Shown in pieces: positions 1 through 7,570 of a stretch of DNA of 14,366 nucleotides. The notes below the pieces were generated by a model that saw only the letters and a list, made by a program, of their open reading frames with translations, had not been told where the DNA came from and did no database searches. This stretch comes from Thermoplasmata archaeon (GTDB lineage Archaea; Thermoplasmatota; E2; DHVEG-1). Location: positions 1-14,366 of the forward strand of contig JAUWGL010000006.1 in assembly GCA_030606465.1 (NCBI GenBank), written 5' to 3'. The translations under genes were made by a program, and so were the position numbers. Numbering within the stretch: position 1 is the stretch's first letter; each line of letters opens with the position of its first letter.

Positions 1-2
1 CT

Positions 3-80
3 TTGTATTTTAAGCAGGCATTTAATGGGGTTCCTGTTAGAATGGCTTTGCTTTCTTTGGTTAGTGGAGGGGAACTATGA
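3..80 (+). CDS. pyrB: Aspartate carbamoyltransferase catalytic subunit, 3' end only
   Basis: This is the last 25 codons of a gene whose start lies left of the window. The visible protein ends in [19 protein letters not shown] followed by SGGEL, which matches the usual C-terminus of the ATCase catalytic chain ([13 protein letters not shown]). That chain joins carbamoyl phosphate and aspartate in the second step of pyrimidine synthesis. Its TGA stop (78-80) overlaps the ATG of the next gene (77-79) in an ATGA arrangement, so the two genes are translationally coupled. The identity of that neighbour as the regulatory chain makes the call firm despite the short fragment. Confidence 0.9.
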   Translation: MYFKQAFNGVPVRMALLSLVSGGEL

Positions 81-529
81 AAGAGCTTAAGATTCAGCCG
101 ATTAAAAATGGAACAGTTATTGATCATATTACTGCAGGTAATGCTGTTAAGGTTTTGCATATACTTGGGATTCCTACGAGTTCTTCTTCTACTGTTAGTG
201 TTGCGATGAATGTGAACAGTAAGTATGGGAAGAAGGATATTGTTAAAGTGGAGAATAGAGAACTTGATCCTTATGAGGTTGATAAAATAGCGTTGATTGC
301 TCCTAAAGCTACGATTAATATTATACGGGATTATGAGGTTGCTGAGAAACATAGGGTTAAACTTCCTGAGGAGGTTATTGGTATTGTTCGTTGTTCTAAT
401 CCTACCTGTGTGTCTAATTCTAGAGAACCTGTTAAAAGTAGGTTTATTGTGTTAAAAAAAGATCCGATACAGATTAAATGTTACTATTGTGAACGTGAAC
501 CTGAGGATATTGCTGAGAGAATTATCTGA
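77..529 (+). CDS. pyrI: Aspartate carbamoyltransferase regulatory chain
   Basis: A 150-residue protein of normal family length. The N-terminal domain (about 1-95) is the allosteric nucleotide-binding part. The C-terminal domain carries the structural zinc site as Cys106, Cys111, Cys135 and Cys138 (C-x4-C ... C-x2-C), the same pattern as in E. coli PyrI, where it contacts the catalytic chain. It does not catalyse the reaction itself; it makes the PyrB trimers respond to nucleotide effectors. The start is set by the ATGA overlap with pyrB and by a strong GGAGGGG ribosome-binding site (66-72) inside the pyrB end. The 3' end overlaps the oppositely oriented HMG-CoA reductase gene by 8 bp. T-rich runs at about 561-580, inside the opposing coding region, could stop its transcript. 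Confidence 0.97.
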   Translation: MKELKIQPIKNGTVIDHITAGNAVKVLHILGIPTSSSSTVSVAMNVNSKYGKKDIVKVENRELDPYEVDKIALIAPKATINIIRDYEVAEKHRVKLPEEVIGIVRCSNPTCVSNSREPVKSRFIVLKKDPIQIKCYYCEREPEDIAERII

Positions 530-1787
530 TTTCTTTTAGTATTTCCTCTGCTTGGTCTAGTTTTATTTTTCCTTCTTTTATCATCTGGTTTGCTACTTTG
601 TCGATTTCATTTCCCTGTGCACCTGCCATTACTGCTATGTTTTTTGCATGAAGTGACATATGTCCTTTTTGAATCCCAACGGTTGATAGCGCAAATACTG
701 CTGCAAAGTTTTGTGCAAGCCCAAGGCTGACTACTACTTCAGCTAGTTCTTGTGCTGTTTTTATGCCAAGTATTTTTTTACAAAGCTTTGCTTTTGGATG
801 TATGTTCCCCGCTCCACCGACGATACCAACTGCCATGGGTAGCTCTAACTCGCCGACAAGATCGCCGTTTTTATCCTTATAATAATGACTGAGAGAGGTA
901 TATTGTCCAGTTCTTGATGCATAGGCATGGGCACCTGCTTCTATTGCACGAAAATCATTACCCGTTGCAATAATCAGTGAGTCGATGCCATTCATTATTC
1001 CTTTATTATGAGTAGCCGCTCTATATGGATCAACCACTGCTAGATTATATGACTCAAGAAATGCATCAACAATATGTTCCCCGCCTAATTTCTTCTTATC
1101 AAAAACAGCTTTTGCTTTGACAATTCGTTTATCTGCAAGGTTTGAAAGGATTTTTAATCTGACTTTTCCACCTGTTATTTCTTCAAGCATAGGAGCAAGT
1201 GCTTCGCACATTGTGTTTACAGCATTTGCACCCATAGCATCGCGAACATCAACGATGAGGTGGGTTACTATCATTTTACCAAGAGGACTATCAAGGATTC
1301 TAACCTCAACGTCTTTAGCGCCCCCACCAAATTTTACAAGAACTTTATCTTGTTCGTTAGCTAGATATAAAATCTCTTTTTTCTTACTCATAATTTTTTT
1401 AGCAGCTCCTGCCACATCAGCCATATGTAAAATCTGAATCTGTCCAATCATCAAAGGATCGGTACACTCGGTTTTGAATCCACCGTTGATACGAGCAATT
1501 TTTGCTGCGTTACTTGCTGCTGCAACAACACTAGACTCCTCCGTGGCCATTGGTAGAAGATAATCCTTACCATTAACCTTGAAATTTACTGCGAGACCTA
1601 ATGGTAATTCAAAAGTACCAAGTACGTTTTCAATCATTCTATTTGCAATGCCCATATCAAGACAAGATGAAAACAACTTAATTTCATCTTCATTTAAATC
1701 CGAAAAATCTTTAACAATCTCTATTCTTTTTTCAACTGGTAACTTATAGAAACCAGAAATCTTGGATGATTTACTTTTATCTGACAT
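522..1787 (-). CDS. hmgA: Hydroxymethylglutaryl-CoA reductase, class II
   Basis: A 421-residue HMG-CoA reductase that reduces HMG-CoA to mevalonate, the committed step to archaeal isoprenoid lipids. Class II signatures are clear: [12 protein letters not shown] (53-64), the catalytic glutamate region [12 protein letters not shown] (81-92), [11 protein letters not shown] (182-192), catalytic Lys262 before GIMNGID, catalytic Asp278 in ATGND, AGAHAYA (284-290) and the catalytic His in [11 protein letters not shown] (His376). There is no membrane domain. The class II form is best known from Pseudomonas mevalonii and from bacteria with the mevalonate pathway; in archaea it occurs mainly in Archaeoglobus and Thermoplasmata, while most archaea have class I. 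The ATG start is supported by GGAGGCG (1798-1804) 10 bases upstream. It lies 23 bp downstream of the unknown gene, probably co-transcribed. A biosynthetic role is inferred. Confidence 0.95.
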   Translation of the reverse strand: MSDKSKSSKISGFYKLPVEKRIEIVKDFSDLNEDEIKLFSSCLDMGIANRMIENVLGTFELPLGLAVNFKVNGKDYLLPMATEESSVVAAASNAAKIARINGGFKTECTDPLMIGQIQILHMADVAGAAKKIMSKKKEILYLANEQDKVLVKFGGGAKDVEVRILDSPLGKMIVTHLIVDVRDAMGANAVNTMCEALAPMLEEITGGKVRLKILSNLADKRIVKAKAVFDKKKLGGEHIVDAFLESYNLAVVDPYRAATHNKGIMNGIDSLIIATGNDFRAIEAGAHAYASRTGQYTSLSHYYKDKNGDLVGELELPMAVGIVGGAGNIHPKAKLCKKILGIKTAQELAEVVVSLGLAQNFAAVFALSTVGIQKGHMSLHAKNIAVMAGAQGNEIDKVANQMIKEGKIKLDQAEEILKEIR

Positions 1788-1810
1788 TTTTAACTTTCGC
1801 CTCCGTTTAT

Positions 1811-2413
1811 TTAAAATTTTTCTCTTAGACCTATTTTTTCATTCAGATAGTTAAGAAACGTATGGTAAATACCTTTTCTTATTTCTCCTCTCATTTGGAT
1901 ATCTACTGAATGCTCTTTCTTACTATGGATTTTATTTATCTTTATTATGGCCGTGCATTTTTCAACATCTGCAAGCACAGCAGTTATTTCAACATTTTTT
2001 CCTTTTGATATTTCAGAAGAAAATTCGCCAATATCATCAATTGTTTTTCTTAAATCAGATTTTTTCTCAGGATGATTGTACAATATTTTTTTATCGACAA
2101 CAATCTTTGCAGTATTTCTAAATTTAGCTTTTGCCAAACCTCTTAATATCAGCTCTGTTGTAGGAAGAAGTTCAAAATCTTCTTCAACCATTTTGCCCTG
2201 TATTATTTTAGATAGAAAACTTGAAGGATCCACTTCTGTCCTTTTGACATCAAAATCAAACTTGATGTGTAAGTTTTTTAGAAACTGTTTATCATGTCTA
2301 TGTTTATCTTCATCTTTTTTACGGGGATGACTTGCGTCCATCCAATCCATAACTTCTTTTGGAGAACCCATAACCCACGGTGGCTCTCTGAAACTACTGT
2401 CATATCTAGTCAT
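1811..2413 (-). CDS. Conserved-looking protein of unknown function, about 200 aa
   Basis: I do not recognise this protein. It is soluble, with no signal peptide, membrane segment or cysteine pair. The N-terminus (TRYDSSFREPPWV) is followed by a short segment rich in Lys, His and Asp (about residues 28-43) and then a mixed alpha/beta body. The C-terminal half alternates predicted strands (VEITAVLADV, TAIIKINKIH, SVDIQMRGEI) and ends in a helix (GIYHTFLNYLNEKIGL). The frame can be opened at TTG 2431, but I prefer ATG 2413: a TATA-like TTATAAAT centred near 2446 predicts transcription starting around 2420, downstream of the TTG. It sits 44 bp after tgtA and 23 bp before HMG-CoA reductase on the same strand. 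The long clean frame, spacing and own promoter argue that it is a real gene. Confidence 0.75.
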   Translation of the reverse strand: MTRYDSSFREPPWVMGSPKEVMDWMDASHPRKKDEDKHRHDKQFLKNLHIKFDFDVKRTEVDPSSFLSKIIQGKMVEEDFELLPTTELILRGLAKAKFRNTAKIVVDKKILYNHPEKKSDLRKTIDDIGEFSSEISKGKNVEITAVLADVEKCTAIIKINKIHSKKEHSVDIQMRGEIRKGIYHTFLNYLNEKIGLREKF

Positions 2414-2440
2414 TTTATCCAAAACAAACAAAACTCAGGA

Positions 2441-2450
2441 TGATTTATAA
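2441..2450 (-). promoter_or_regulatory. TATA-like box for the unknown gene and hmgA
   Basis: On the minus strand this reads TTATAAATCA, centred about 33 bases before ATG 2413. At the usual archaeal spacing of about 26 bases the transcript would begin near 2420, giving a leader of only a few bases. It overlaps the short gap after the tgtA stop. Found by eye, no BRE scoring. Confidence 0.4.
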
Positions 2451-2457
2451 TGTTTTT

Positions 2458-4395
2458 CTATATTCTCTCTCTTGTTTTAGCTGCCATGCCGTATTGGAAA
2501 GCCAACATTTCTTCTCTGTTCAAAATGCATCTTCCAACCGCAAGTAACTCATCTTTTTCATCAACAATTAAACACTCATCTAGAGGTCTTAAATCCGGAT
2601 CGCAATCTTTTACAAACTTTGCAAAAACGCTTTTACCGTCCATAATAAAAGGCACAGCATCTTTATCTATAATTACTCTCAACTTAGGATATTTAAATGA
2701 TTTATGGAGAAGTCTTGCTCCCTCTATTTTCAAAGTAAACATTCCATCATTTGCACGCATAGATAAAACATGTTTTTCATCGCAATATACGTTACGTATT
2801 TTACCTGTTTTTTTTGATTTAACAATCCTTATTTTTCCATCAAGTAATGTTTTAGACGCATGTTTCCCAAATTGCATATCTGCAACAGCTGAAATTCTAT
2901 GTATATCTGGATTAAAATCTTCATTATTTGATTCGTTTAACTCTGTCAATGTTTTATTTCCATTCCAATAACATATTTTTTTGTTTTTTATAAACAAATT
3001 AAACACTATCCTTGAGACTTCCTCTGTTTCTTTATCAACACTTCTTGGAAAAACAGATTGAGCAAATGGATACATCTCATCAAGTTCTATTGGAACTGGG
3101 CCAAAATGTGACCTTACAAGTATGTTCGCTTCTTTTTTGTTCATAATTTTTTTTATCTCTTTAGAATAAAACGTTGAATAAGGTTTATTTCCATCTGGAA
3201 AAACAACCGTTGTATCAAATAAAGATTCATATCTCTCATTCAAACGTTTATGTGTTCTATAAACAAGGGGTCTATGAATAGTTTGGCATCCAGTATAAAA
3301 CATTGCTTTGTTTTTACTTACTGGTTCGAAATATTCAAGCCAACCTTTATTTTCTGATTTTTTCAACTCATTCATAGCTTCAAGAAGATAAGGATTTGAG
3401 TTAGCTCTTCTTTCAACAAGCTCCCATAAATTACCATTGGCAATTGCTGATCTAATTTTTTTAATCTCAGCAAAACAAACATACAGGTTATGTTTAGCAA
3501 TCTCAAGAACCCTCTGGTTTTCATCTAATTTTTTCAACTCAGAAACCTTATATTTCGAGCAAACTGGGCAGGAACATGGAAGCTCTGTTAAATCTTCTAA
3601 TTTTTCTGTTCCCCACGAAAAAATCATTCTACCATCATTTGCATATTTTGCATAAGCCGATGAATCAAAAAAATCGCATCCAAGAGCAACAGCAAGTGGA
3701 AATATCAATGGATGACCCGCGCCAAATAAATGAACAGGTTTAGAAGGATCCAAACCTCTTTTAGAAAAAATAATACTTCGTACAAGATCAGTGTATCTTT
3801 GCCCCTCCATAAGCGGAACAACACCACCAATAGGATAAAAATCAGCATCGATTTTACTTAGTTCTTTTGCACACCTTTCTCTAAGATCTGGAAAAACAGA
3901 ACCTTGAATAGTACATGCAAGAAACATTTCTCCTTTAACTTTAACACTTTGTTTAGCACGTTTTATTGTTTCTTTCATCCCATTTTCTGCTTCTGTTTTT
4001 GTTTGATCTGGCGTCCCAAAAATATCTAGAATTGTTCCAATATCACTTCCAATGTCTCTTTGAAATTCTACAATCTCTATTGGATCAAGTTTTATATCTC
4101 CATACATATAAGATTGAAATGCTCCAGAATCTGTCATTATTGGACCATCAAAATCTATGAGTTTGTGAACTCCATTTTTTAGTGCTTTTTCTCTAAGTTT
4201 TTTATCTTTTTTTATTATGTACGAATTAGTAATTACCATTTCTGTTCCAAAAAGTTTTTTCATCTCCTGTGGGGGGATAAGCATCTTGTTTGGATTTATC
4301 ACTGGCATTAGATTTGGTGTTGTAACTGTCCCATGTTTTGTTGTAAATCTGCAGATTCTTCCTGCAGCGTCTCTGTCTTTTATTTCAAATTTCAT
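2458..4395 (-). CDS. tgtA: Archaeosine tRNA-guanine transglycosylase (ArcTGT) with PUA domain
   Basis: A 645-residue protein that exchanges guanine-15 in the D-arm of archaeal tRNA for preQ0, the first step to archaeosine. The N-terminal TIM-barrel (about 1-340) carries the nucleophile Asp89 in TDSGAFQ, the second catalytic aspartate Asp244 in FFDSSAYA, the substrate-pocket segment PIGGVVPL (188-195) and a zinc site of Cys274, Cys276, Cys279 and His302. Further C-terminal domains follow, and the last 75-80 residues (from about GKIRNVYCDEKHV to AVGRCIL) form a PUA RNA-binding domain. It is a full-length form, not the split type seen in some archaea. It appears leaderless: TATTTAAAAG lies about 22 bases before the ATG and no Shine-Dalgarno sequence is seen. 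ArcTGT rather than bacterial Tgt is indicated by the C-terminal extension and PUA domain. Confidence 0.96.
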   Translation of the reverse strand: MKFEIKDRDAAGRICRFTTKHGTVTTPNLMPVINPNKMLIPPQEMKKLFGTEMVITNSYIIKKDKKLREKALKNGVHKLIDFDGPIMTDSGAFQSYMYGDIKLDPIEIVEFQRDIGSDIGTILDIFGTPDQTKTEAENGMKETIKRAKQSVKVKGEMFLACTIQGSVFPDLRERCAKELSKIDADFYPIGGVVPLMEGQRYTDLVRSIIFSKRGLDPSKPVHLFGAGHPLIFPLAVALGCDFFDSSAYAKYANDGRMIFSWGTEKLEDLTELPCSCPVCSKYKVSELKKLDENQRVLEIAKHNLYVCFAEIKKIRSAIANGNLWELVERRANSNPYLLEAMNELKKSENKGWLEYFEPVSKNKAMFYTGCQTIHRPLVYRTHKRLNERYESLFDTTVVFPDGNKPYSTFYSKEIKKIMNKKEANILVRSHFGPVPIELDEMYPFAQSVFPRSVDKETEEVSRIVFNLFIKNKKICYWNGNKTLTELNESNNEDFNPDIHRISAVADMQFGKHASKTLLDGKIRIVKSKKTGKIRNVYCDEKHVLSMRANDGMFTLKIEGARLLHKSFKYPKLRVIIDKDAVPFIMDGKSVFAKFVKDCDPDLRPLDECLIVDEKDELLAVGRCILNREEMLAFQYGMAAKTRERI

Positions 4396-4412
4396 AATCT
4401 AATCTGGAGAAG

Positions 4413-4422
4413 TATTTAAAAG
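4413..4422 (-). promoter_or_regulatory. TATA-like box of tgtA
   Basis: The minus strand reads CTTTTAAATA, centred about 22 bases upstream of the tgtA ATG (4395). This suits a leaderless transcript that begins at or within a few bases of the start codon. No ribosome-binding site lies between the box and the ATG. Confidence 0.5.
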
Positions 4423-4528
4423 AGGGATATTTAGTTTTGGTTGTTTCTAAAAACTGTTTTCCGCCTCCTCTATTACTTAAACCTACGTTTTATCTTTACA
4501 CCTTTACAATGTTAAGATATAACGTTTA

Positions 4529-5296
4529 TTAGGCTCCTATCTGTATAGGATTAACAATTCTTTTAAGAGTAGCAATTGCAGAGAGCGATGCCATATAACT
4601 CGATTTAGGATTATTTGGGTTAGGCATATTTTCCACTTCAGCTCTGAGTCTCCCAAATTTACCGTGAGCCAGTATCTTATGACTTATTCTTGTAACCACT
4701 GGATCTGCAACTATCTCCACTTTTGTTTTATCAAAACCTACACCGGCAAGAGACAGACTTGCAGCGACGTTAATGTTCATCGGAAATTTTTTTACAGCTT
4801 CTCTAGCATTTCCCTCAAAAATAATCTTCCTTTTATCATATTTTTTCCCTAGAGATGACGGAGGTTTTGTGGTAACAAGGGTCACCTCATCAATGACATC
4901 AATACTTCCTGACAATATACCGTCTATCCCACATACAGCACCAGAAGGAAGATATATCTTACAGCGTTTTTCTCTTGCTAGTCCCTCAAGTTTTTTTCTA
5001 ATTTTATCATCAAATAAGCTACCAACACTCATTAGAACTAAATCTTTACCTGCAAGTAGAATCTCTTCAGCATATTCTTTTACTGCCTGTTGCGATGCAG
5101 CCTCAAATATAACATCTACCTCTTCTAAAAAATCTTTTACAGATTTAATCTCAGCTTTTTTAAGAGCTTTACACAATTTTTTAGATGCATTTGGTTTGAT
5201 ATCAAAAAGATAGATTTTTTTAATATCTTTCATTTTATCTGCTGCTTTTGCAACATCAGTTCCTATAGCGCCACAGCCAATTATTCCAAGATTCAT
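4529..5296 (-). CDS. nadX: L-aspartate dehydrogenase (NadX type)
   Basis: A 255-residue NAD(P)-dependent dehydrogenase that oxidises aspartate to iminoaspartate, the substrate of quinolinate synthase NadA; it replaces NadB in many archaea. The N-terminus is a Rossmann fold with the dinucleotide motif LGIIGCGAIGTDVA. Family motifs include FEAASQQAV, SVGSLFD, PSGAVCGIDG (the conserved SGA loop), TTKPPSSL, the segment FPMNINVAASLSLAG and the C-terminal MPNPNNPKSSYMASLSAIA. The frame extends to a TTG at 5308, but ATG 5296 puts the first beta strand at the usual place and a TATA-like TTTATATTA predicts a transcript start near 5305, so 5296 is preferred. It is divergent from nadC, which acts two steps later in the same pathway. 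The nadA gene is not in this window. Confidence 0.93.
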   Translation of the reverse strand: MNLGIIGCGAIGTDVAKAADKMKDIKKIYLFDIKPNASKKLCKALKKAEIKSVKDFLEEVDVIFEAASQQAVKEYAEEILLAGKDLVLMSVGSLFDDKIRKKLEGLAREKRCKIYLPSGAVCGIDGILSGSIDVIDEVTLVTTKPPSSLGKKYDKRKIIFEGNAREAVKKFPMNINVAASLSLAGVGFDKTKVEIVADPVVTRISHKILAHGKFGRLRAEVENMPNPNNPKSSYMASLSAIATLKRIVNPIQIGA

Positions 5297-5345
5297 GTTA
5301 ATTACCAAAACCTTAAAGCACTAAAGTAATATAAAAAATACTATT
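5297..5345. promoter_or_regulatory. Divergent nadX/nadC promoter region
   Basis: A 49-bp AT-rich spacer separates the two start codons. On the minus strand TTTATATTA (5327-5335) is a credible TATA box for nadX. On the plus strand CCTTAAAGC (5311-5319) is a weaker candidate for nadC. The two would face each other closely enough to be controlled together. No operator-like inverted repeat is obvious. Confidence 0.45.
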
Positions 5346-6161
5346 ATGGATGATATTGACAGATTTCTAAAGGAAGATCTTAAAGATGAAGGAGATGTAA
5401 CTTCAGATTCTTTGTTTGCGGATGAAATTGGTAAGGCACACATTATTGTAAAAGAGGACTGTATAGTTGCAGGTTTAAAAGAAGCAAAAAAAGTTTTTGA
5501 AAAAACTGGAACAAGAATAAAACTACAGGTTAAGGATGGAGATTTTGTTAAAAAACAAACCATTGTAGCAGAAATAAAAGGGCAGGTCCGCTTTATTCTT
5601 AAGGGGGAACGATTGGCTCTAAATTTTATATGTAGAATGAGTGGTATTGCAACAGAAACAAGGAAACTTGTAGATAAATGCAGGGCTATAAACAAACAAG
5701 TAACCGTTGCAGCTACTAGGAAGACAACACCTGGTTTTCGTAAATATGAAAAAAAAGCTGTTGTCCTTGGTGGTGGAGAAGCACATAGATATGGTTTGTA
5801 TGATGTTGTTATGATAAAGGATAATCACATCAAAAGCGTTGGTTCTGTTGAAAAGGCAATTAAGAGAATAAAACAAAAAATCCATGATAAAATCATTGAG
5901 GTTGAAGTTGAAAACGAAGAAGATGCACTTGTTGCTGCGAAGATGAATGTTGATGTCATAATGTTGGATAATTTTAATCCCGAAAAAGGAAAGTTGATTG
6001 CTAAAAAAATCAGGGAAATTAATAACGATATTACTATTGAAATATCTGGCGGCGTTACTCCTGATAACATAGTTGATTATGCATCTTTTGCTAATCGAAT
6101 TTCTTTAGGATATCTCACACACAGTGCTAAGGCTAAAGATTTTTCTTTAGAGATACTTTAG
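5346..6161 (+). CDS. nadC: Nicotinate-nucleotide pyrophosphorylase (quinolinate phosphoribosyltransferase)
   Basis: A 271-residue enzyme of normal family length that converts quinolinate and PRPP to nicotinate mononucleotide, CO2 and pyrophosphate in NAD synthesis. Visible family motifs are KEDLKDEGDVTSD at the N-terminus, RLALNFICRMSGIAT (89-103) with Arg97, TRKTTPGFRKYEKKAV (124-139) with Arg125 and Lys126, GGGEAHRYGLYD (142-153) with His147 and Arg148, KDNH (158-161), EVEVEN (185-190), MLDNF (206-210), EISGGV (232-237) and SLGYLTHS (253-260). These line the phosphoribosyl and quinolinate pockets in known QAPRTases. The ATG start fits the common N-terminus; no ribosome-binding site precedes it, which suggests a short or absent leader. 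It is divergent from nadX. Confidence 0.97.
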   Translation: MDDIDRFLKEDLKDEGDVTSDSLFADEIGKAHIIVKEDCIVAGLKEAKKVFEKTGTRIKLQVKDGDFVKKQTIVAEIKGQVRFILKGERLALNFICRMSGIATETRKLVDKCRAINKQVTVAATRKTTPGFRKYEKKAVVLGGGEAHRYGLYDVVMIKDNHIKSVGSVEKAIKRIKQKIHDKIIEVEVENEEDALVAAKMNVDVIMLDNFNPEKGKLIAKKIREINNDITIEISGGVTPDNIVDYASFANRISLGYLTHSAKAKDFSLEIL

Positions 6162-6213
6162 AACTCTGTTAGGCAAATATTTAATAACTAAAATTGCTTT
6201 ACAATATTGAGAA

Positions 6214-6223
6214 AAATATAAAT
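6214..6223 (+). promoter_or_regulatory. TATA-like box of ftsZ
   Basis: AAATATAAAT lies about 50 bases before the ftsZ ATG, giving a predicted transcript start near 6244 and a leader of about 25 bases. Unlike several neighbours, this leader carries a ribosome-binding site: GGTGAT at 6260-6265, four bases before ATG 6270, complementary to the archaeal 16S 3' end. That site fixes the start of the extended FtsZ N-terminus. Confidence 0.5.
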
Positions 6224-6269
6224 AATCACAAATGAGTGGGGATCCTGTTGTGAGGGTATGGTGATTTAG

Positions 6270-7448
6270 ATGAAGAAAATTATAGAAGATGTAGTTGCTA
6301 ATGAGAATAAGAGTAAAAAAAATAAGAACAAGAAGAAAGGTGAAAAACTGGGTAAAAACAAAAATATTTTAAAGAATTCTGCTAATCAAAAAGATGTTAT
6401 GAAGGATTCACTTACGCACAGTATTGCTGATCGGGAACTTGAGGAGGTACTTGCAGGTTTAACTACTACTATAAAGGTTCTTGGTTGTGGTGGTGCTGGT
6501 ACAAATACTATTTCTCGTTGTCTTGCGGCTGAGATTACTGGGGCTGAATTAGTTGCTATTAATACGGATGCCCAGCATTTACTGTTAACTGATGCGCCTA
6601 ATAAGGTTCTGATTGGTCGTCATCTTACTCATGGTCTTGGTGCTGGTTCTCTGCCTCAGATTGGTGAGGAGGCTGCGAAGGAGAGTGAGCAGGATCTTCG
6701 TGGCGCTGTTGGTCGTTCTGATATGATTTTTATAACATGTGGTCTTGGTGGTGGTACTGGTACAGGTGCTGCTCCTATTGTTGCACGATTGGCTAAAGAA
6801 GCTGGTGCTTTAACTATTGGTGTTGTTACACTTCCTTTTAGTGTTGAGGGTCTTATCCGTATGGAAAATGCTGAGACAGGTCTTAAGCGTTTGAGGGATA
6901 TTTGTGATACTGTTATTGTTATTCCAAATGATAAATTACTTGATGTTGTTCCTAATCTCTCGTTGAATGCTGCTTTTAAGGTTGCAGATGAAGTTCTTAT
7001 GAGATCAATTAAGGGTATTACTGAGATGATTACAATGCCGGGTCTGGTTAACCTTGATTTCGCTGATCTAAAAACTGTTATGAAACGTGGCGGTGTTGCA
7101 ATGATTGGTCTTGGAGAAGCTGAGGGTGAAAACAAAGCAGTTAATGCTGTTGTAGAGGCTCTAAACTCACCACTTTTGGAGGTGGATATTTCTGATGCTA
7201 CCGGTGCTCTTGTAAATGTTACCGGTGGTGAAGATATGACGATTAGTGAGGCTGAAAGAGTTGTTGAGGAAATTTACTCCCGTGTTGATCCAAATGCTCG
7301 GATTATCTGGGGTACAACTGTTGACCCTGCGCTTAAAAGAAATATACGTGCAATGCTAGTAATTACTGGTGTTAAATCAAAGCAGATTCTAGGGCCATCT
7401 CAGACATCGTTTGAAAATAAGGAATTCGGTATCGATTTCGTAGCATAA
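6270..7448 (+). CDS. ftsZ: Cell division protein FtsZ (probably FtsZ1 type)
   Basis: A 392-residue tubulin-like GTPase that assembles the division ring. Motifs in order: [11 protein letters not shown] (70-80), AINTDAQ (96-102), the tubulin signature [13 protein letters not shown] (157-169), PFSVEG (189-194) and the T7 loop NLDFADLK (261-268) that completes the GTPase site of the next subunit. Placement directly before secE-spt5-rpl11 matches the archaeal FtsZ1 locus (for example Methanocaldococcus). Two parts stand out. Residues 12-40 are a Lys/Asn-rich, low-complexity N-terminal extension. The extreme C-terminus ([10 protein letters not shown]) looks like a short conserved peptide of the sort used for membrane-anchor binding. 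A later in-frame ATG at residue 44 lacks a ribosome-binding site, whereas ATG 6270 has GGTGAT at the right distance, so the extension is probably translated. Confidence 0.96.
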   Translation: MKKIIEDVVANENKSKKNKNKKKGEKLGKNKNILKNSANQKDVMKDSLTHSIADRELEEVLAGLTTTIKVLGCGGAGTNTISRCLAAEITGAELVAINTDAQHLLLTDAPNKVLIGRHLTHGLGAGSLPQIGEEAAKESEQDLRGAVGRSDMIFITCGLGGGTGTGAAPIVARLAKEAGALTIGVVTLPFSVEGLIRMENAETGLKRLRDICDTVIVIPNDKLLDVVPNLSLNAAFKVADEVLMRSIKGITEMITMPGLVNLDFADLKTVMKRGGVAMIGLGEAEGENKAVNAVVEALNSPLLEVDISDATGALVNVTGGEDMTISEAERVVEEIYSRVDPNARIIWGTTVDPALKRNIRAMLVITGVKSKQILGPSQTSFENKEFGIDFVA

Positions 7449-7465
7449 AAGAACCATTTTATCTA

Positions 7466-7487
7466 AGAAACAGTGCTCTGTTTTTCT
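7466..7487 (+). terminator. Hairpin plus T-tract after ftsZ
   Basis: AAACAG (7468-7473) and CTGTTT (7478-7483) form a perfect 6-bp stem around TGCT and continue into TTCTT. It sits 20 bp after the ftsZ stop and before the separate secE promoter, so it could end or attenuate ftsZ transcription. Archaeal terminators are mainly U-tracts, and this one is short, so the call is tentative. Confidence 0.35.
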
Positions 7488-7517
7488 TAAATGAGGTTAT
7501 AAAAGGCAGCCAAATTC

Positions 7518-7527
7518 TTTATATATA
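7518..7527 (+). promoter_or_regulatory. TATA-like box of the secE-spt5-rpl11 operon
   Basis: TTTATATATA predicts transcription from about 7548-7550. The leader then holds GAGGTG (7558-7563), 7 bases before the GTG start of secE, which decides that start. Confidence 0.5.
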
Positions 7528-7570
7528 CCTATTTATTTGACCATTTGCTCTTTATTAGAGGTGTCTATAC

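Noticed and set aside
2450..2971. Plus-strand open frame of 173 codons
   Set aside because: Lies wholly opposite tgtA (PUA and neighbouring domains), is Ser/Phe/Leu-rich and has no family motifs; it is a shadow frame.
5296..5308. TTG 5308 as the nadX start
   Set aside because: The predicted transcript begins near 5305, and ATG 5296 gives the family-typical distance to the Rossmann motif.
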